A DNA stretch of 64,000 bases from Diaminobutyricimonas sp. LJ205 (GCF_009755725.1 NZ_CP046619.1:372001-436000); one strand, 5' to 3'. Numbered from the stretch's first letter, positions 15,853 through 24,963 are shown. Numbers and translations: made by a program. Notes: generated by a model not told the origin, from the letters alone.

Positions 15853-15892
15853 TGGTCGAGCTTGCCGAGACCGGTCTCGGCAAGCTCGACCA
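15853..15892. repeat. Perfect 40-bp copy of the dispersed palindromic repeat
   Basis: TGGTCGAGCTTGCCGAGACC is followed immediately by its exact reverse complement, with no loop bases. It lies between the convergent ABC-2 and MFS genes and is the best-preserved copy in the window. Confidence 0.85.
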
Positions 15893-15902
15893 ACGGGAGT
15901 GG

Positions 15903-17264
15903 TTACGCGTTGATGTCGTTGTCCTTGGTTTCCTTGCCGATGATCAGCGCGACCAGGGTGATCACGGCCATCACGGCGAGGTAGATGCCGACCAGGAACG
16001 GGCTGCCATCGCCGAGGCCCCACAGCCAGACGGCGATGAACGGGGCGACCGCGGCGCCGAGGATCGAGGACACGTTGTACGAGATGCCCGAACCGGTGTA
16101 GCGCACGGTGGTCGGGAACAGTTCCGGCAGCAGCGCACCCATAGGGCCGAAGGTCATGCCCATCAGCGAGAAGCCGATGATCAGCCACGCCATCACACCG
16201 ACGAAGCCGGCACCGAGCAGCGGGACCCAGACCAGGCCGAAGGCGATGATGCCGAGAGTGACCCAGATCAGCGTCTTGCGGCGGCCGAACTTGTCGGCCA
16301 GCGGGCCGGAGACGAGGGTGAAGATACCGAAGAAGACAACACCGGCGATAAGCATCAGCACGAACGTGGTGTAGCTGTAGCCAAGTCCGGGCAGGACGCT
16401 GGCATCTTCCGGGGCCACCGGCGCACGGCCGTAGCTCAGCGAGAAGGTGGTCATCAGGTAGAACAGCACGTAGGTGGCCAGCATGAATAGGGTGCCGAGG
16501 ATGAGCTCGCGCCAGTTGTTCTTCAGCACGGCGCCGAGCGGCAGCTTCCTGACGGTGCCCGTCTCGACAGCCTTGCTGAACGCGGGGCTCTCGACCAGGC
16601 GCAGACGCACCCAGAGGCCGACGGCAACCATGACGATCGAGAACAGGAACGGGATGCGCCAGCCCCAATCGAGGAACGCCTCAGAGGGCATCGACGGGTC
16701 TTCCGACGGCAGGATGGCCGCGATGATCAGGAACAGGCCGTTCGCGATGATGAAGCCGATCGGTGCGCCCAACTGCGGGAAAGTGCCGAACAGGGCGCGC
16801 TTGCCCTTGGGGGCGTTCTCGGTCGCGACCAGAGCCGCGCCGCTCCACTCTCCGCCGAGGGCGAAGCCCTGCGCGAGGCGCATCAGCACCAGTAGCGCGG
16901 GTGCGAGCCAACCGACCAGGGCGTAGGTCGGCAGCAAACCAATCAGGAACGTTGCAATACCCATGGTGAGCAGTGCCGCGACCAGGGTGGTCTTGCGACC
17001 GCGCTTGTCGCCCAGGTGCCCGTAGAACACCGCGCCGAGCGGGCGGGCGACCATCGCCGCACCGAACACAGCGAACGATGAGAGGAGCGCGGTGGTTGCG
17101 TCGCCGGTGGGGAAGAACAGGTGCGGGAACACCAGCACGGCCGCGGTTGCGTAGACATAGAAGTCATAGAACTCGATGGTCGTGCCGATGAGGCTGGCCA
17201 TGATGACCCGGCCGCGTGGATTGGCGGGAGCGACGGTCTGAGGCGTCGCAACGGTTTGTGACAT
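15903..17264 (-). CDS. MFS transporter, metabolite:H+ symporter type
   Basis: A 453-residue secondary transporter with twelve predicted membrane helices. It has the metabolite:H+ symporter start GTTIEFYDFYVYATAAVLVF and the MFS motif GHLGDKRGRKTTL after helix 2. The repeat of that motif (ADKFGRRKTL) follows helix 8. SGISYNVSSILGAAVAPFIA and ELFPTTVRYTGSGI are typical of shikimate, alpha-ketoglutarate or proline/betaine transporters, so the substrate is probably an organic acid or osmolyte. The ATG is the one before SQTVATPQTV; the longer upstream reading lacks a hydrophobic or conserved start. No regulator is adjacent. Confidence 0.88.
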   Translation of the reverse strand: MSQTVATPQTVAPANPRGRVIMASLIGTTIEFYDFYVYATAAVLVFPHLFFPTGDATTALLSSFAVFGAAMVARPLGAVFYGHLGDKRGRKTTLVAALLTMGIATFLIGLLPTYALVGWLAPALLVLMRLAQGFALGGEWSGAALVATENAPKGKRALFGTFPQLGAPIGFIIANGLFLIIAAILPSEDPSMPSEAFLDWGWRIPFLFSIVMVAVGLWVRLRLVESPAFSKAVETGTVRKLPLGAVLKNNWRELILGTLFMLATYVLFYLMTTFSLSYGRAPVAPEDASVLPGLGYSYTTFVLMLIAGVVFFGIFTLVSGPLADKFGRRKTLIWVTLGIIAFGLVWVPLLGAGFVGVMAWLIIGFSLMGMTFGPMGALLPELFPTTVRYTGSGISYNVSSILGAAVAPFIAVWLWGLGDGSPFLVGIYLAVMAVITLVALIIGKETKDNDINA

Positions 17265-17360
17265 AGGAAGAAAGCTCCGAAACGGATGAGACTGTTGCGG
17301 GCTCGAAACGCAGGCGCAGGGGTCGCGCGGCGAGAGTTCGAGCGACACTGCTGCAAAGAG

Positions 17361-17389
17361 AAGGGGGTTCGCTTGTGACGAACCCCCTT
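17361..17389 (-). terminator. Terminator of the riboflavin operon
   Basis: AAGGGGGTTCG and CGAACCCCCTT form a perfect 11-bp stem with a 7-base loop, 40 bases past the ribH stop. On the minus strand it is followed by CTCTTTG. Confidence 0.7.
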
Positions 17390-17429
17390 AGTGTACGCGT
17401 TGTCCATGCGTACGAATAATCAGTGAAAG

Positions 17430-17900
17430 TCAGCTTTTAAGCTGTTTGAGCACCAACGCGGTCGCAACCGCGGCCTCGGCCGCCTCGACGCCCTTGTCCT
17501 CTTTCGATCCGGGGAGGCCTGCGCGGTCGAGCGCCTGCTGCTCGTCATCGACGGTGAGCACCCCGAAGCCGACCGGCTTTCCGGTCTCGATGGCGACTCG
17601 GGTGAGACCGTCGGTGGCCGCCGCGGAGACGTACTCGAAGTGCGGTGTGCCGCCGCGGATGATCACGCCGAGGGCGACGACCGCGTCCGCGCCGTTCTCA
17701 AGCGCGGCCTTCGCGACCACGGGCAGCTCAAAGCTGCCTGCGGTGCGCACCTCGGTGATCTCGACGTTCGCCGCCTGCAGCGCGCGGCGGGCGCCGCCGA
17801 TGAGACCGTTCATGATCTCGGTGTGCCAGAGGCTTGCGACGACGGTGACCTTGAGGCCGGTGCCGTCGGAGGAAATGGTGGGGGCGCCGTGGCCGCTCAT
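17430..17900 (-). CDS. ribH: 6,7-dimethyl-8-ribityllumazine synthase
   Basis: The 156-residue lumazine synthase condenses the pyrimidine made by RibD with 3,4-dihydroxybutanone-4-phosphate from RibBA. Typical motifs are [50 protein letters not shown] (phosphate loop and catalytic His) and [20 protein letters not shown]. The length is normal for subunits that build the icosahedral or pentameric enzyme. It is the last gene of the rib operon, overlapping ribBA by four bases, and is followed by a hairpin terminator. Confidence 0.96.
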   Translation of the reverse strand: MSGHGAPTISSDGTGLKVTVVASLWHTEIMNGLIGGARRALQAANVEITEVRTAGSFELPVVAKAALENGADAVVALGVIIRGGTPHFEYVSAAATDGLTRVAIETGKPVGFGVLTVDDEQQALDRAGLPGSKEDKGVEAAEAAVATALVLKQLKS

Positions 17901-19177
17901 AGTGTGTGTCCGTTCTTCTCGCTGAGGTGAGCGTTCATGATCGTGTCGTCGGGGAGTTGATGACCCATCCGGTCGCGCTTGGCGGCCAGGTACCCCTGGT
18001 TGCGGTCGTCGAGGCCGACCATCAGTGGCACCCGCTCGGAGACCTGAATGCCCCGTTCCTCGAGCTGGCGCACCTTCTCGGGATTGTTGGTGAGCAGCTT
18101 GATCGACTTCAGGCCGTTGTCATGCAGCATGGCGACCGCGGCGGTGTAGTCACGGGAGTCCGCCGGCAGCCCGAGCGCGAGGTTCGCGTCGAGGGTGTCC
18201 AGCCCGTCCTCCTGCAGGCGGTAGGCACGGAGCTTGTTGATCAGGCCGATCCCGCGGCCCTCGTGGCCGCGCAGGTAGATCACCGCGCCGCCCTGGCTCT
18301 TCACCGTCTCCAGCGCGGCATCCAGCTGCGGACCGCACTCGCACTTCAGCGAGCCGAACGCCTCGCCGGTCAGGCACTCGGAGTGAACCCGCACCAGAGC
18401 GTCGTCCTTCAGCTCACCCGAGATGAACATGACGTGGTCGGCGCCGGTCTGTCGGTCGCGGTAAGCACGCACCCGGAAGTCGCCGTGCATGGTCGGCACC
18501 GTGGTTTCCACCTCGAAGTCGATTCGCAGCGACTCCGGGATCGAGTCCACGTTCTCGGTGCGCGGATCAGGGGAGGTCTCCAGGTACTCGATGAGTGCGC
18601 CGATAGTGACCACCGGGACGTCCTCGCGCTCGCCGAGAGCGATCAGGCCCGGCAGGCGCATCATTTCGCCGTCGTCGGCGACGATCTCGCTGATCGCGGC
18701 GACCGGGGTCAGGCCGGCGAGCTTCATCAGGTCTACGGATGCCTCGGTGTGCCCGTCGCGCTCGCGGACGCCGCCGTCCACGGCGCGCAGCGGCACGATG
18801 TGGCCCGGGCGGGACAGGCTGGCCGGAGTCGACTCCGGGTCGGCGAGCACGCGGAGGGTGTGCGCGCGGTCGGAGGCGCTGATGCCGGTCGACAGCCGGT
18901 TGGCCGCGTCGACGGTGATCGTGTACGCGGTCCCGCGCGGGTCCTCGTTGATGCTGACCATCGGCGGCAGCTGCAGCCGGTCGGCGATCTCGTTGGTCAT
19001 CGGGGCGCAGATGAAGCCGGAGCTGACCCGCACCATCCAGGCCATCCACTCGCGGCTGGCGAGCTCCGCGGCGATTACGACGTCGCCCTCGTTCTCACGG
19101 CTTTCGTCGTCGACGACGATGACCGGGCGGCCGGCGCGCAGCGCGTTCAGGGCGGTGGGGATGTCGGTGAGGCTCAT
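17897..19177 (-). CDS. ribBA: Bifunctional 3,4-dihydroxy-2-butanone-4-phosphate synthase / GTP cyclohydrolase II
   Basis: A 426-residue fusion. The N-terminal half (about 1-205) is DHBP synthase, with [17 protein letters not shown] and [10 protein letters not shown]. The C-terminal half (about 210-415) is GTP cyclohydrolase II, with the zinc cysteines in [18 protein letters not shown] and [16 protein letters not shown]. It makes two of the precursors of riboflavin. The gene overlaps ribE upstream and ribH downstream by four bases each, so the operon is translationally coupled. Confidence 0.96.
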   Translation of the reverse strand: MSLTDIPTALNALRAGRPVIVVDDESRENEGDVVIAAELASREWMAWMVRVSSGFICAPMTNEIADRLQLPPMVSINEDPRGTAYTITVDAANRLSTGISASDRAHTLRVLADPESTPASLSRPGHIVPLRAVDGGVRERDGHTEASVDLMKLAGLTPVAAISEIVADDGEMMRLPGLIALGEREDVPVVTIGALIEYLETSPDPRTENVDSIPESLRIDFEVETTVPTMHGDFRVRAYRDRQTGADHVMFISGELKDDALVRVHSECLTGEAFGSLKCECGPQLDAALETVKSQGGAVIYLRGHEGRGIGLINKLRAYRLQEDGLDTLDANLALGLPADSRDYTAAVAMLHDNGLKSIKLLTNNPEKVRQLEERGIQVSERVPLMVGLDDRNQGYLAAKRDRMGHQLPDDTIMNAHLSEKNGHTL

Positions 19178-19845
19178 GCGTCACTCCGTTCGTTCTTTTC
19201 GCTGGTCGAGCTCGTCGCGACCCGGGTTTCGGACAGCGTCTCGACCGGGGGCAGCACGCCCAGGTCGACGAGCCGCAGCACGTGGCGGGCCAGGATGTCG
19301 GTCTCGATGTTCACTCGGTCGCCGACGACTCGCTCGCCGAGGGTGGTTGCGCTCAGGGTCTCGGGGATCAGCGACACCTCGAACCAGTCGCGGCCGATAT
19401 TCGAGACCGTCAGCGAGATGCCGTCGATGGCGATTGAGCCCTTGGTGGTGACCAGCAACGCGAGTTCGGGGTTGAGGCTGAAGCGCAGCACTCGCCAGGC
19501 GTCGCCCTCGGTGATGCTCAGCAGTTCGCTGGTGCCGTCGATGTGGCCCTGCACGATGTGGCCTCCGAGCCGGTCGCCGACCGCGGCGGCGCGCTCGAGG
19601 TTGACCTTGCGGCCTGGCTGCACGCCATCGAGGGTGCTCATGGTCAGGGTCTGCGCCATCACATCCGCGGTGAACCAGTCGTCGCCCTGGTCGATGACGG
19701 TGAGGCAGACGCCGCTGACTGAGATGGAGTCGCCGTGCGAGGCGTCGCTGACGACGAGCGGGCCGCGCACGGTCAGGCGGCCGGCATCCGTCCCCTGCTC
19801 CCAGGCGAGGATCTCGCCGATTTCTTCGATGATTCCGGTGAACAT
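19174..19845 (-). CDS. ribE: Riboflavin synthase, alpha subunit
   Basis: The enzyme dismutates lumazine to riboflavin and acts as a homotrimer. Two tandem lumazine-binding repeats are visible: MFTGIIEEIGEI with GVCLTVIDQGDDWFTADVM, then GHIVQGHIDGTSELLS with GISLTVSNIGRDWFEVSLIPETL. The protein has 223 residues; the last ~25 (PPVETLSETRVATSSTSEK) lie beyond the conserved fold and are encoded by a copy of the dispersed palindrome, so this tail looks like a late addition. The ATG follows the ribD stop directly. Confidence 0.95.
   Translation of the reverse strand: MFTGIIEEIGEILAWEQGTDAGRLTVRGPLVVSDASHGDSISVSGVCLTVIDQGDDWFTADVMAQTLTMSTLDGVQPGRKVNLERAAAVGDRLGGHIVQGHIDGTSELLSITEGDAWRVLRFSLNPELALLVTTKGSIAIDGISLTVSNIGRDWFEVSLIPETLSATTLGERVVGDRVNIETDILARHVLRLVDLGVLPPVETLSETRVATSSTSEKNERSDA
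19205..19255. repeat. Degenerate palindromic repeat coding for the RibE C-terminus
   Basis: CTGGTCGAGCTCGTCGCGAC and CGTCTCGACCGGGGG resemble the left and right arms of the dispersed palindrome. The element is in frame at the end of ribE, just before the ribBA start. Confidence 0.6.
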
Positions 19846-20868
19846 TTAAAGCTGTCCTTCTTTCGGGCGAGCAGTGATGAGCAAGTCTTCGCCGAGCTGG
19901 TCGACGCGGTGGATGGTGAGTCGGCGGGCGTCGCCGATGGTGTCTACGCCGATCTCGCCGACGGCGGGCCGGCCGGCGCCGAGCAGTGCCGGCGCCAGAT
20001 AGACGAGGTACTCGTCGACGAGGCCCGCTTCGATGAATCGGCTGGTCAGGGTGGGGCCGCCTTCGATGAACACGCGCCGGATGCCTCGGCTGCGGAGGTC
20101 GTCGAGCACGGTCTTCAGGTCCCGGGTTCCGGTCTCGAGCACACCCCGCGGGTGCTGCCGTAGCCGGGCGTTCTCGGGGACCGCGCGCTCGCCGATGACG
20201 ACGGGGATGGGCTGGTGCTCCATGAGCTCGCCTGCGTCACCGCGTGCGGTCAGCGCCGGGTCGTCGGTGAGTACGGTGCCGGTGCCGACGAGGATCGCGT
20301 CCGCCTGTTCGCGCTGCTCGTGCACGCGCTGCCGGGCGGCAGTGCCGGTGATCCACTGGCTCGTGCCATCCGCGGCCGCTGCGCGACCGTCCAGGGTGGA
20401 CGCCCATTTGGCGATCACGTACGGCCGGCCGAGGCGCATCGAGGTCAGCCAGGGGTGCAGGAATTGTTCGGCCTCGTCGGTGAGCACGCCACTTTCAACC
20501 TGGATGCCGGCTGCGCGCAAGCGGGCGGCACCGCCACTGGACTCGTTGCCCGGGTCGGCGACGGCGTAGACCACGCGGCTGATGCCGGCTTCGATGAGCG
20601 CCCCGGCGCAGGGACCCGTGCGGCCGGTGTGGTTGCAGGGCTCGAGGGTGACGACCGCGGTGAGGCCGGAGGCATCCGGAACCTTTGCGAGCGCATCGAT
20701 CTCGGCGTGGGGAGTGCCCGCGCCGCGATGCCAGCCCTCGGCCACCATGACGCCGTCAGGGTCGAGCAGCACGCAGCCGACCTGAGGGTTGCCGCCGTGA
20801 GTCGGGCCGTGCGCGGCGAGGCTGAGCGCGTGCCGCATAGCCGCCTCGAGAGCGTCGCTCGTGATCAT
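19846..20868 (-). CDS. ribD: Bifunctional diaminohydroxyphosphoribosylaminopyrimidine deaminase / reductase
   Basis: A 340-residue two-domain enzyme catalysing the second and third steps from GTP to riboflavin. The N-terminal deaminase has the zinc site HAEIDAL and PCNHTGRTGPC (residues ~48-85). The C-terminal reductase starts near 145 with RPYVIAKWASTLDGR and has TADAILVGTGTVLTDDP-type NADPH contacts (AILVGTGT) and FIEGGPTL. It is the first gene of the operon, 70 bases downstream of an FMN riboswitch, so flavin abundance should shut the operon down. Confidence 0.95.
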   Translation of the reverse strand: MITSDALEAAMRHALSLAAHGPTHGGNPQVGCVLLDPDGVMVAEGWHRGAGTPHAEIDALAKVPDASGLTAVVTLEPCNHTGRTGPCAGALIEAGISRVVYAVADPGNESSGGAARLRAAGIQVESGVLTDEAEQFLHPWLTSMRLGRPYVIAKWASTLDGRAAAADGTSQWITGTAARQRVHEQREQADAILVGTGTVLTDDPALTARGDAGELMEHQPIPVVIGERAVPENARLRQHPRGVLETGTRDLKTVLDDLRSRGIRRVFIEGGPTLTSRFIEAGLVDEYLVYLAPALLGAGRPAVGEIGVDTIGDARRLTIHRVDQLGEDLLITARPKEGQL

Positions 20869-20937
20869 CCCGGTCCTTCCCTAAACGGGCTCCGGGGGTC
20901 GATTAGCGGTCGTGCGACCTGCGCGTGTGGACGCGCC

Positions 20938-21053
20938 GTGCTGCCTCCCATCCGGACTTTAACCGTCGGTCCCGGAATTCCACCGGATCGGCCCCCATAG
21001 GGAGGTTCGCGGACTATCACCGCCGGTTCGGACTCTCACCGACCCCGGAGCAC
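20938..21053 (-). ncRNA. FMN riboswitch (RFN element)
   Basis: On the minus strand the leader contains the conserved RFN blocks in order: GGGGTCGGTGAGAGTCCG, ACCGGCGGTGATAGTCCGCG, the variable hairpin, GATCCGGTGGAATTCCGG, GACCGACGGTTAAAGTCCGG and ATGGGAGG. GTGCT/AGCAC closes the P1 stem. FMN binding normally lowers expression of the downstream rib genes. A possible promoter, TTGAGT - 16 nt - TAATAA, lies just upstream. Confidence 0.96.
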
Positions 21054-21257
21054 GTTATTACTTCAACATTCAGCATACTCAAACGCGGTACGCGCGGACT
21101 TATTCCCGGGAGTGCGGATTTCTCCCCAGCAGACACCGAAACAAGCCCCTGTGAAGCGGTCTCCCGCTAACGTGTGCAGCGGAGCTGAGTATTTCTGTAG
21201 CTTTCGCTGAATCGTTCAGATGCTTGATCAAGCACCCGCCAGAGAAAGGCCCCCACT

Positions 21258-22457
21258 GTGACAGATGTGACAGACGCCCCCGACAAGACGTCGGCACCGA
21301 ATCGGGCGAGGATGCTCGTCCTCAAGTCGATCGTCGCATCGGTGGTCGGCGCCGCTCTGGTGGCGGTGGTGTCTGTCTTGGTGGGAGAGTTCGGTTCCCT
21401 GTCGTGGCGGTTGCTCGGCACCGTGGTGCTGTTCATCCTGTTCTCGCTGATGAGCTGGTACGACGCCGAGGTGTCAGCGAAGCGCGCGACGTGGTTCGGC
21501 TTCGCCTCAGCCGGGATCTCGGTGTACCTGTTCGCGGCAGGAATGTTCAAGCTCTGGTTCCCGATCGCGTCGACCGGCCTGCTGGCAGACTTCCTCGCCT
21601 GGGGGTGGCTCGTGCTGGTCGCGCGCATCGCGCTGCTGCACGTGCACCTGCTGATCGTTCAGCAATCGAAGTTCGTTTCGCCGGTGATGAGCAGCGTCAA
21701 CAAGGTGACGTTCGGCCTTGTCGTCATCCTCGCCGCGATGTTGTCTGTGCCGGCACTGCTGCCCGATCTGGAGCTCGGCGAGTTCTTCTGGCGCATCCTG
21801 TTCGCCGTGGCCATCCTCGACGTGCTGGGCACGGTGTTGATCCCGCTGGTCTATGTGCTGTTCCACCGCCCGGCGCGTCCGGCGCCGCAGCCGTACAACC
21901 CTGCTCACGCGCCTGGATACCTGCAGCAGGCGTACCCGCAGCCAGGTTCCCCGGCGCCGGTTGCACCGCAGGCGCCCGTCCCTGCCGCCGCTCCCGCTTA
22001 CGGAGTGCCTGCGCCTCAGCCGACCTATGGCGTTCCCGCGACTCAGCCGACCTACGGTGTTCCTGCTCCTCAGCCGGCTTACGGTGTTCCTGCTCCTCAG
22101 CCGGCTTACGGTGTTCCTGCTCCTCAGCCGGCTTACGGTGTTCCTGCTCCTCAGCCGACTTACGGCGTGCCTGCTCCTCAGCCGGTTGCGCCTCAGCCCG
22201 TCGCTGCCGGAGGCTTCGTCGCTCCGGACGCCGCGGCGCCGGTGCCGCCCATCGAGGCACCTGTTGCCCCGGCGGCGCAGCCGATGCAGCTCGAGTGGCC
22301 GCGCTACACCAACGGCCAGCCGGTCCCCGCCCTACCGAACGGACTGCCTGACCTGAGTGCCCCGGCCGGGGGACTCGCCTGGCCCCGCTACGTCAACGGA
22401 CAACCGGTTCCGGCGCTTCCGGACGGCAGCCCCGACCTGTCGGCAACCCTGCAGTAA
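21258..22457 (+). CDS. Membrane protein with a proline-rich nonapeptide repeat tail
   Basis: A 399-residue protein of unknown function. Residues 1-205 form about six membrane helices, including SIVASVVGAALVAVVSVLVG, LLGTVVLFILFSLMSWY and IAILDVLGTVLIPLVYVLF-like segments. Residues ~210-330 are Pro/Ala/Gln-rich, with seven tandem copies of [AT]YGVPAPQP encoded by 27-bp repeats. The C-terminus has two copies of WPRYxNGQPVPALPxGxPDLSA. The GTG start has AGAGAAAGG eight bases upstream. Proline-rich tails on membrane proteins often bind partners or span the wall; which applies here is unknown. Confidence 0.65.
   Translation: MTDVTDAPDKTSAPNRARMLVLKSIVASVVGAALVAVVSVLVGEFGSLSWRLLGTVVLFILFSLMSWYDAEVSAKRATWFGFASAGISVYLFAAGMFKLWFPIASTGLLADFLAWGWLVLVARIALLHVHLLIVQQSKFVSPVMSSVNKVTFGLVVILAAMLSVPALLPDLELGEFFWRILFAVAILDVLGTVLIPLVYVLFHRPARPAPQPYNPAHAPGYLQQAYPQPGSPAPVAPQAPVPAAAPAYGVPAPQPTYGVPATQPTYGVPAPQPAYGVPAPQPAYGVPAPQPAYGVPAPQPTYGVPAPQPVAPQPVAAGGFVAPDAAAPVPPIEAPVAPAAQPMQLEWPRYTNGQPVPALPNGLPDLSAPAGGLAWPRYVNGQPVPALPDGSPDLSATLQ
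21996..22184 (+). repeat. 27-bp in-frame tandem repeat, seven units
   Basis: Each unit encodes [AT]YGVP[AT/AP]QP. Units 3 to 6 are nearly identical at DNA level (CAGCCGGCTTACGGTGTTCC and so on), showing recent duplication; the outer units have drifted at third positions. Confidence 0.9.
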
Positions 22458-22477
22458 CCGGCAACCGCGCGCACTTA

Positions 22478-22517
22478 CTCACACCATGCGCCGCTATATA
22501 GCACCGCATGGTGTGAG
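22478..22517. other. 40-bp inverted repeat with a palindromic AT core
   Basis: Perfect 13-bp arms CTCACACCATGCG/CGCATGGTGTGAG enclose CCGCTATATAGCAC, itself containing the palindrome GCTATATAGC. It lies between two convergent genes. It may act as a terminator, but no T run follows. Confidence 0.7.
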
Positions 22518-22566
22518 AAACACCGCATGTTCGCCGGCCCGTCCAGGACGGCGGACTAAACGTGGG

Positions 22567-23310
22567 TCAGTAGCCGAACAGCGCTGGCAGCTCAGAAAGT
22601 GACCGGATGACGCTGACCCGCGCCTCGCGCGCGGTTTCCAGTTCCACCGCCGACGCCGACCCGTCGCGGTCGATCCAGACGCCGGTGAGACCGGCCGCCG
22701 CTGCGCCGAGGGCGTCGGTGTGCAGACGATCACCGATGTAGGCGGCCTGCGATGCGGGCACATCGAACAATCCGCAGGCGTGATTGAAGATGCGCTCGTC
22801 GGGCTTGGCGTAACCGACCTCGCCCGACGCGATGACGTGTTCCAATCGTTCGGAAAGCCCAACCGCGGACAGTTTGCGCTGCTGGAATGCCAGGTCGCCG
22901 TTGGTGATCACCCCGAACCGCGCGCCAGGCATGGCGTCGAGGCTGGGAAGCGCATCGTCATGCAGGCGCCAGTTGCGCACGTATTCGACGACGAACGCGT
23001 CGAACCAGGCATCCGCTTCACTGTCTTCCAGTACGACGCCGAAGTGTTCGACGAAGGCCCGGGCGCGGGCGCGACGCTGCTCGAGGTAGGTCAGCTCGCC
23101 GGCCAGGTAACGGTGGTAGTGCTCCTCTTCGAGGGCGTGCCACCTGGCCGCTTCGAGCCGGTCGTCCGCCTCGGCGAACGGCGAGCCCAGCGTCCGCCGA
23201 TGCGCGGCGATGCCGTCGATGACCGACGACCGGTGTGCGAACAACGTGTCGTCGAGATCGAACAGCACCACCTGGATTCGAGGAGTCGACGCGTCGGTCA
23301 GATCGGCCAT
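22567..23310 (-). CDS. HAD-superfamily hydrolase
   Basis: A 247-residue phosphatase-like protein. Motif I is VVLFDLDDTLFAHRS (nucleophile Asp), motif II is the Thr in GVITNGDLAFQ, and the late motif GYAKPDERIF plus YIGDRLHTDALGA gives the Lys and acidic magnesium ligands. The cap helices contain ARWHALEEEHYHRYLAGEL. Substrate unknown, probably a small phosphometabolite. GGGGAGG lies seven bases before the chosen ATG, and the gene overlaps the GNAT gene upstream by 13 bases. Confidence 0.88.
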   Translation of the reverse strand: MADLTDASTPRIQVVLFDLDDTLFAHRSSVIDGIAAHRRTLGSPFAEADDRLEAARWHALEEEHYHRYLAGELTYLEQRRARARAFVEHFGVVLEDSEADAWFDAFVVEYVRNWRLHDDALPSLDAMPGARFGVITNGDLAFQQRKLSAVGLSERLEHVIASGEVGYAKPDERIFNHACGLFDVPASQAAYIGDRLHTDALGAAAAGLTGVWIDRDGSASAVELETAREARVSVIRSLSELPALFGY

Positions 23311-23855
23311 GGCAATTCCTCCCCGGGTTCGTTTGTCAGTTCCGCGTGCCACGCCGGAGGGTGACCGCCGTCCCGGGCCGCGATTTCGGACGGGCCGACG
23401 CCGACGAACCGGAAGCCGGCATGTTGGGCAACCGTCGCTGAGCCGATGTTCCCGATGAAGCACTCCCACTTCACGGTGTGAGCGTCACCACCGAGGGCCC
23501 ACTCGGAAACGAGCCGCAGGGCCTCGGTCATGTACCCCTGCCCGCGGTGCGGGGCGCCGATCCAGAACCCGACGTCCGCGACCCCTTGTTCGGATTGGTG
23601 GCGGAGCGAGATCACCCCCATCAGCGGCGATCCTTCACGCTCGCGCAGCGCCCAGGTGTACGCGTGATCCGAGGACCAGCCGTCCGGCACGTAGATGCCG
23701 ACGAAGCTGACGGCGTCCTTCCATTGGTATGGCACCGGCACGGTGGTGAACCGCTGGATCTCCCGGTCCTGGCAGTACTCGAACACCCGCTTCGCATCGG
23801 CGACCACCGGAAAATCCAGTCGCAGCCGATCGGTGGCGAGCACGAAAGGCTTCAT
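23298..23855 (-). CDS. GNAT acetyltransferase (RimJ/RimL type)
   Basis: A 185-residue N-acetyltransferase. The order of elements fits the RimJ/RimL subgroup: [20 protein letters not shown] at the start, [21 protein letters not shown] as the acetyl-CoA motif A (Q/RxxGxG/A variant), then [17 protein letters not shown] near the end. The acceptor may be a protein N-terminus or a small amine. It overlaps trpS upstream by four bases and the HAD gene downstream by 13, so these three are probably one transcript. Confidence 0.88.
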   Translation of the reverse strand: MKPFVLATDRLRLDFPVVADAKRVFEYCQDREIQRFTTVPVPYQWKDAVSFVGIYVPDGWSSDHAYTWALREREGSPLMGVISLRHQSEQGVADVGFWIGAPHRGQGYMTEALRLVSEWALGGDAHTVKWECFIGNIGSATVAQHAGFRFVGVGPSEIAARDGGHPPAWHAELTNEPGEELPWPI

Positions 23856-24859
23856 GCGCGGGGCAGGAAACCGACTGCGTCGTACACCGTGGTGAGGGTC
23901 TGCTCGGCGATCTCATTCGCGCGTGCCGCATTCCCGGCGAGCAGTCGGTCCAGTTCGGCCGGGTCGGCGAGCAGGTCGAGGGCACGTGCGCGGATGGGTT
24001 CGAAGACGGCAACGACCGCGTCCGCGACATCCTTCTTCAGGTCGCCGTAGCCGCGGCCTGCGTACTGCTCCTCGAGGGTGGGGACGTCGACGGAACTGAA
24101 CGCGGAGAGGATTGTGAGCAGGTTCGAGACGCCCGGCTTGGCGCCGCGGTCGAAGCGGACCTCGGCATCAGTGTCGGTGACCGCCGACTTGATCTTCTTC
24201 GCCGTCTTGGTCGGCTCGTCGAGCAGCCAGAGGATGCCCTTCTCATTCTCAGCCGACTTCGACATCTTCCCTTCCGGGTTCTGCAGGTCGTAGATGCGCG
24301 CCGTGGAGGCCATGATCACTGGCTCCGGCACCACGAAAGTGTCGCCGAACCGCGAGTTGAAGCGGGTGGCGAGGTCGCGGGTGAGCTCGACGTGCTGCTT
24401 CTGGTCGTCGCCGACCGGCACCTTCGCGGCGTTGTAGAGCAGGATGTCGGCGGCCATCAGCGTTGGGTACGCGAACAGGCCGAGGGTGGTGGCATCCGTG
24501 CCGTACCGGGCGGACTTGTCCTTGAACTGGGTCATCCGGCTGGCCTCGCCGAACCCGGTGATGGTGTTCAGTACCCACGCGAGCTGCGCGTGCGCGGGCA
24601 CGTGCGACTGCACGTACAGCGTCGACTTGGCCGGGTCGATGCCCGCCGCGATGTACTGCGCGGCGGTGCGCCGGGTCTGCTCGCGCAGCTGTGCCGGATC
24701 CTGCGGTACCGTGATGGCGTGCATGTCGACGACGCAGAACAGGGCCTCGTACTCGGCCTGCATCTGCTTCCACTGCAGCAGCGCCCCGACGTAGTTGCCT
24801 GCGTGGAGGCTGTCGGCTGAGGGCTGCATACCGGAGAACAGGCGAGTCATGCTCCCCAT
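23852..24859 (-). CDS. trpS: Tryptophanyl-tRNA synthetase
   Basis: A 335-residue class I synthetase charging tRNA-Trp. The HIGH-equivalent is in [20 protein letters not shown] and the KMSKS loop is exact ([14 protein letters not shown]). DMHAI, the tryptophan-pocket region, and [15 protein letters not shown] are also typical. Two ATGs nine bases apart (MGSMTRLF) are possible starts; the outer one is given because a ribosome-binding site for the inner one would overlap it too closely. A palindromic repeat separates it from the exonuclease gene upstream. Confidence 0.95.
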   Translation of the reverse strand: MGSMTRLFSGMQPSADSLHAGNYVGALLQWKQMQAEYEALFCVVDMHAITVPQDPAQLREQTRRTAAQYIAAGIDPAKSTLYVQSHVPAHAQLAWVLNTITGFGEASRMTQFKDKSARYGTDATTLGLFAYPTLMAADILLYNAAKVPVGDDQKQHVELTRDLATRFNSRFGDTFVVPEPVIMASTARIYDLQNPEGKMSKSAENEKGILWLLDEPTKTAKKIKSAVTDTDAEVRFDRGAKPGVSNLLTILSAFSSVDVPTLEEQYAGRGYGDLKKDVADAVVAVFEPIRARALDLLADPAELDRLLAGNAARANEIAEQTLTTVYDAVGFLPRA

Positions 24860-24908
24860 TCTTTCAGGACGGGCGGATGCCTCGTGCCGTAGTGCTCCGC
24901 CGCCCCGC

Positions 24909-24950
24909 GGGTCGAGCTTGCCGAGACCGGCCTTGACAGGCTCGACCAGC
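24909..24950. repeat. Dispersed palindromic repeat between trpS and xth
   Basis: GGTCGAGCTTGCCGAGACC is followed by GGCCTTGACAGGCTCGACC, an imperfect inverse arm. Same family as the 15853 palindrome. Confidence 0.75.
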
Positions 24951-24963
24951 GGGAGGGGCGGGG

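Noticed and set aside
21996-22184. CRISPR-like array
   Set aside because: The 27-bp units are contiguous without spacers and translate in frame as a nonapeptide repeat.
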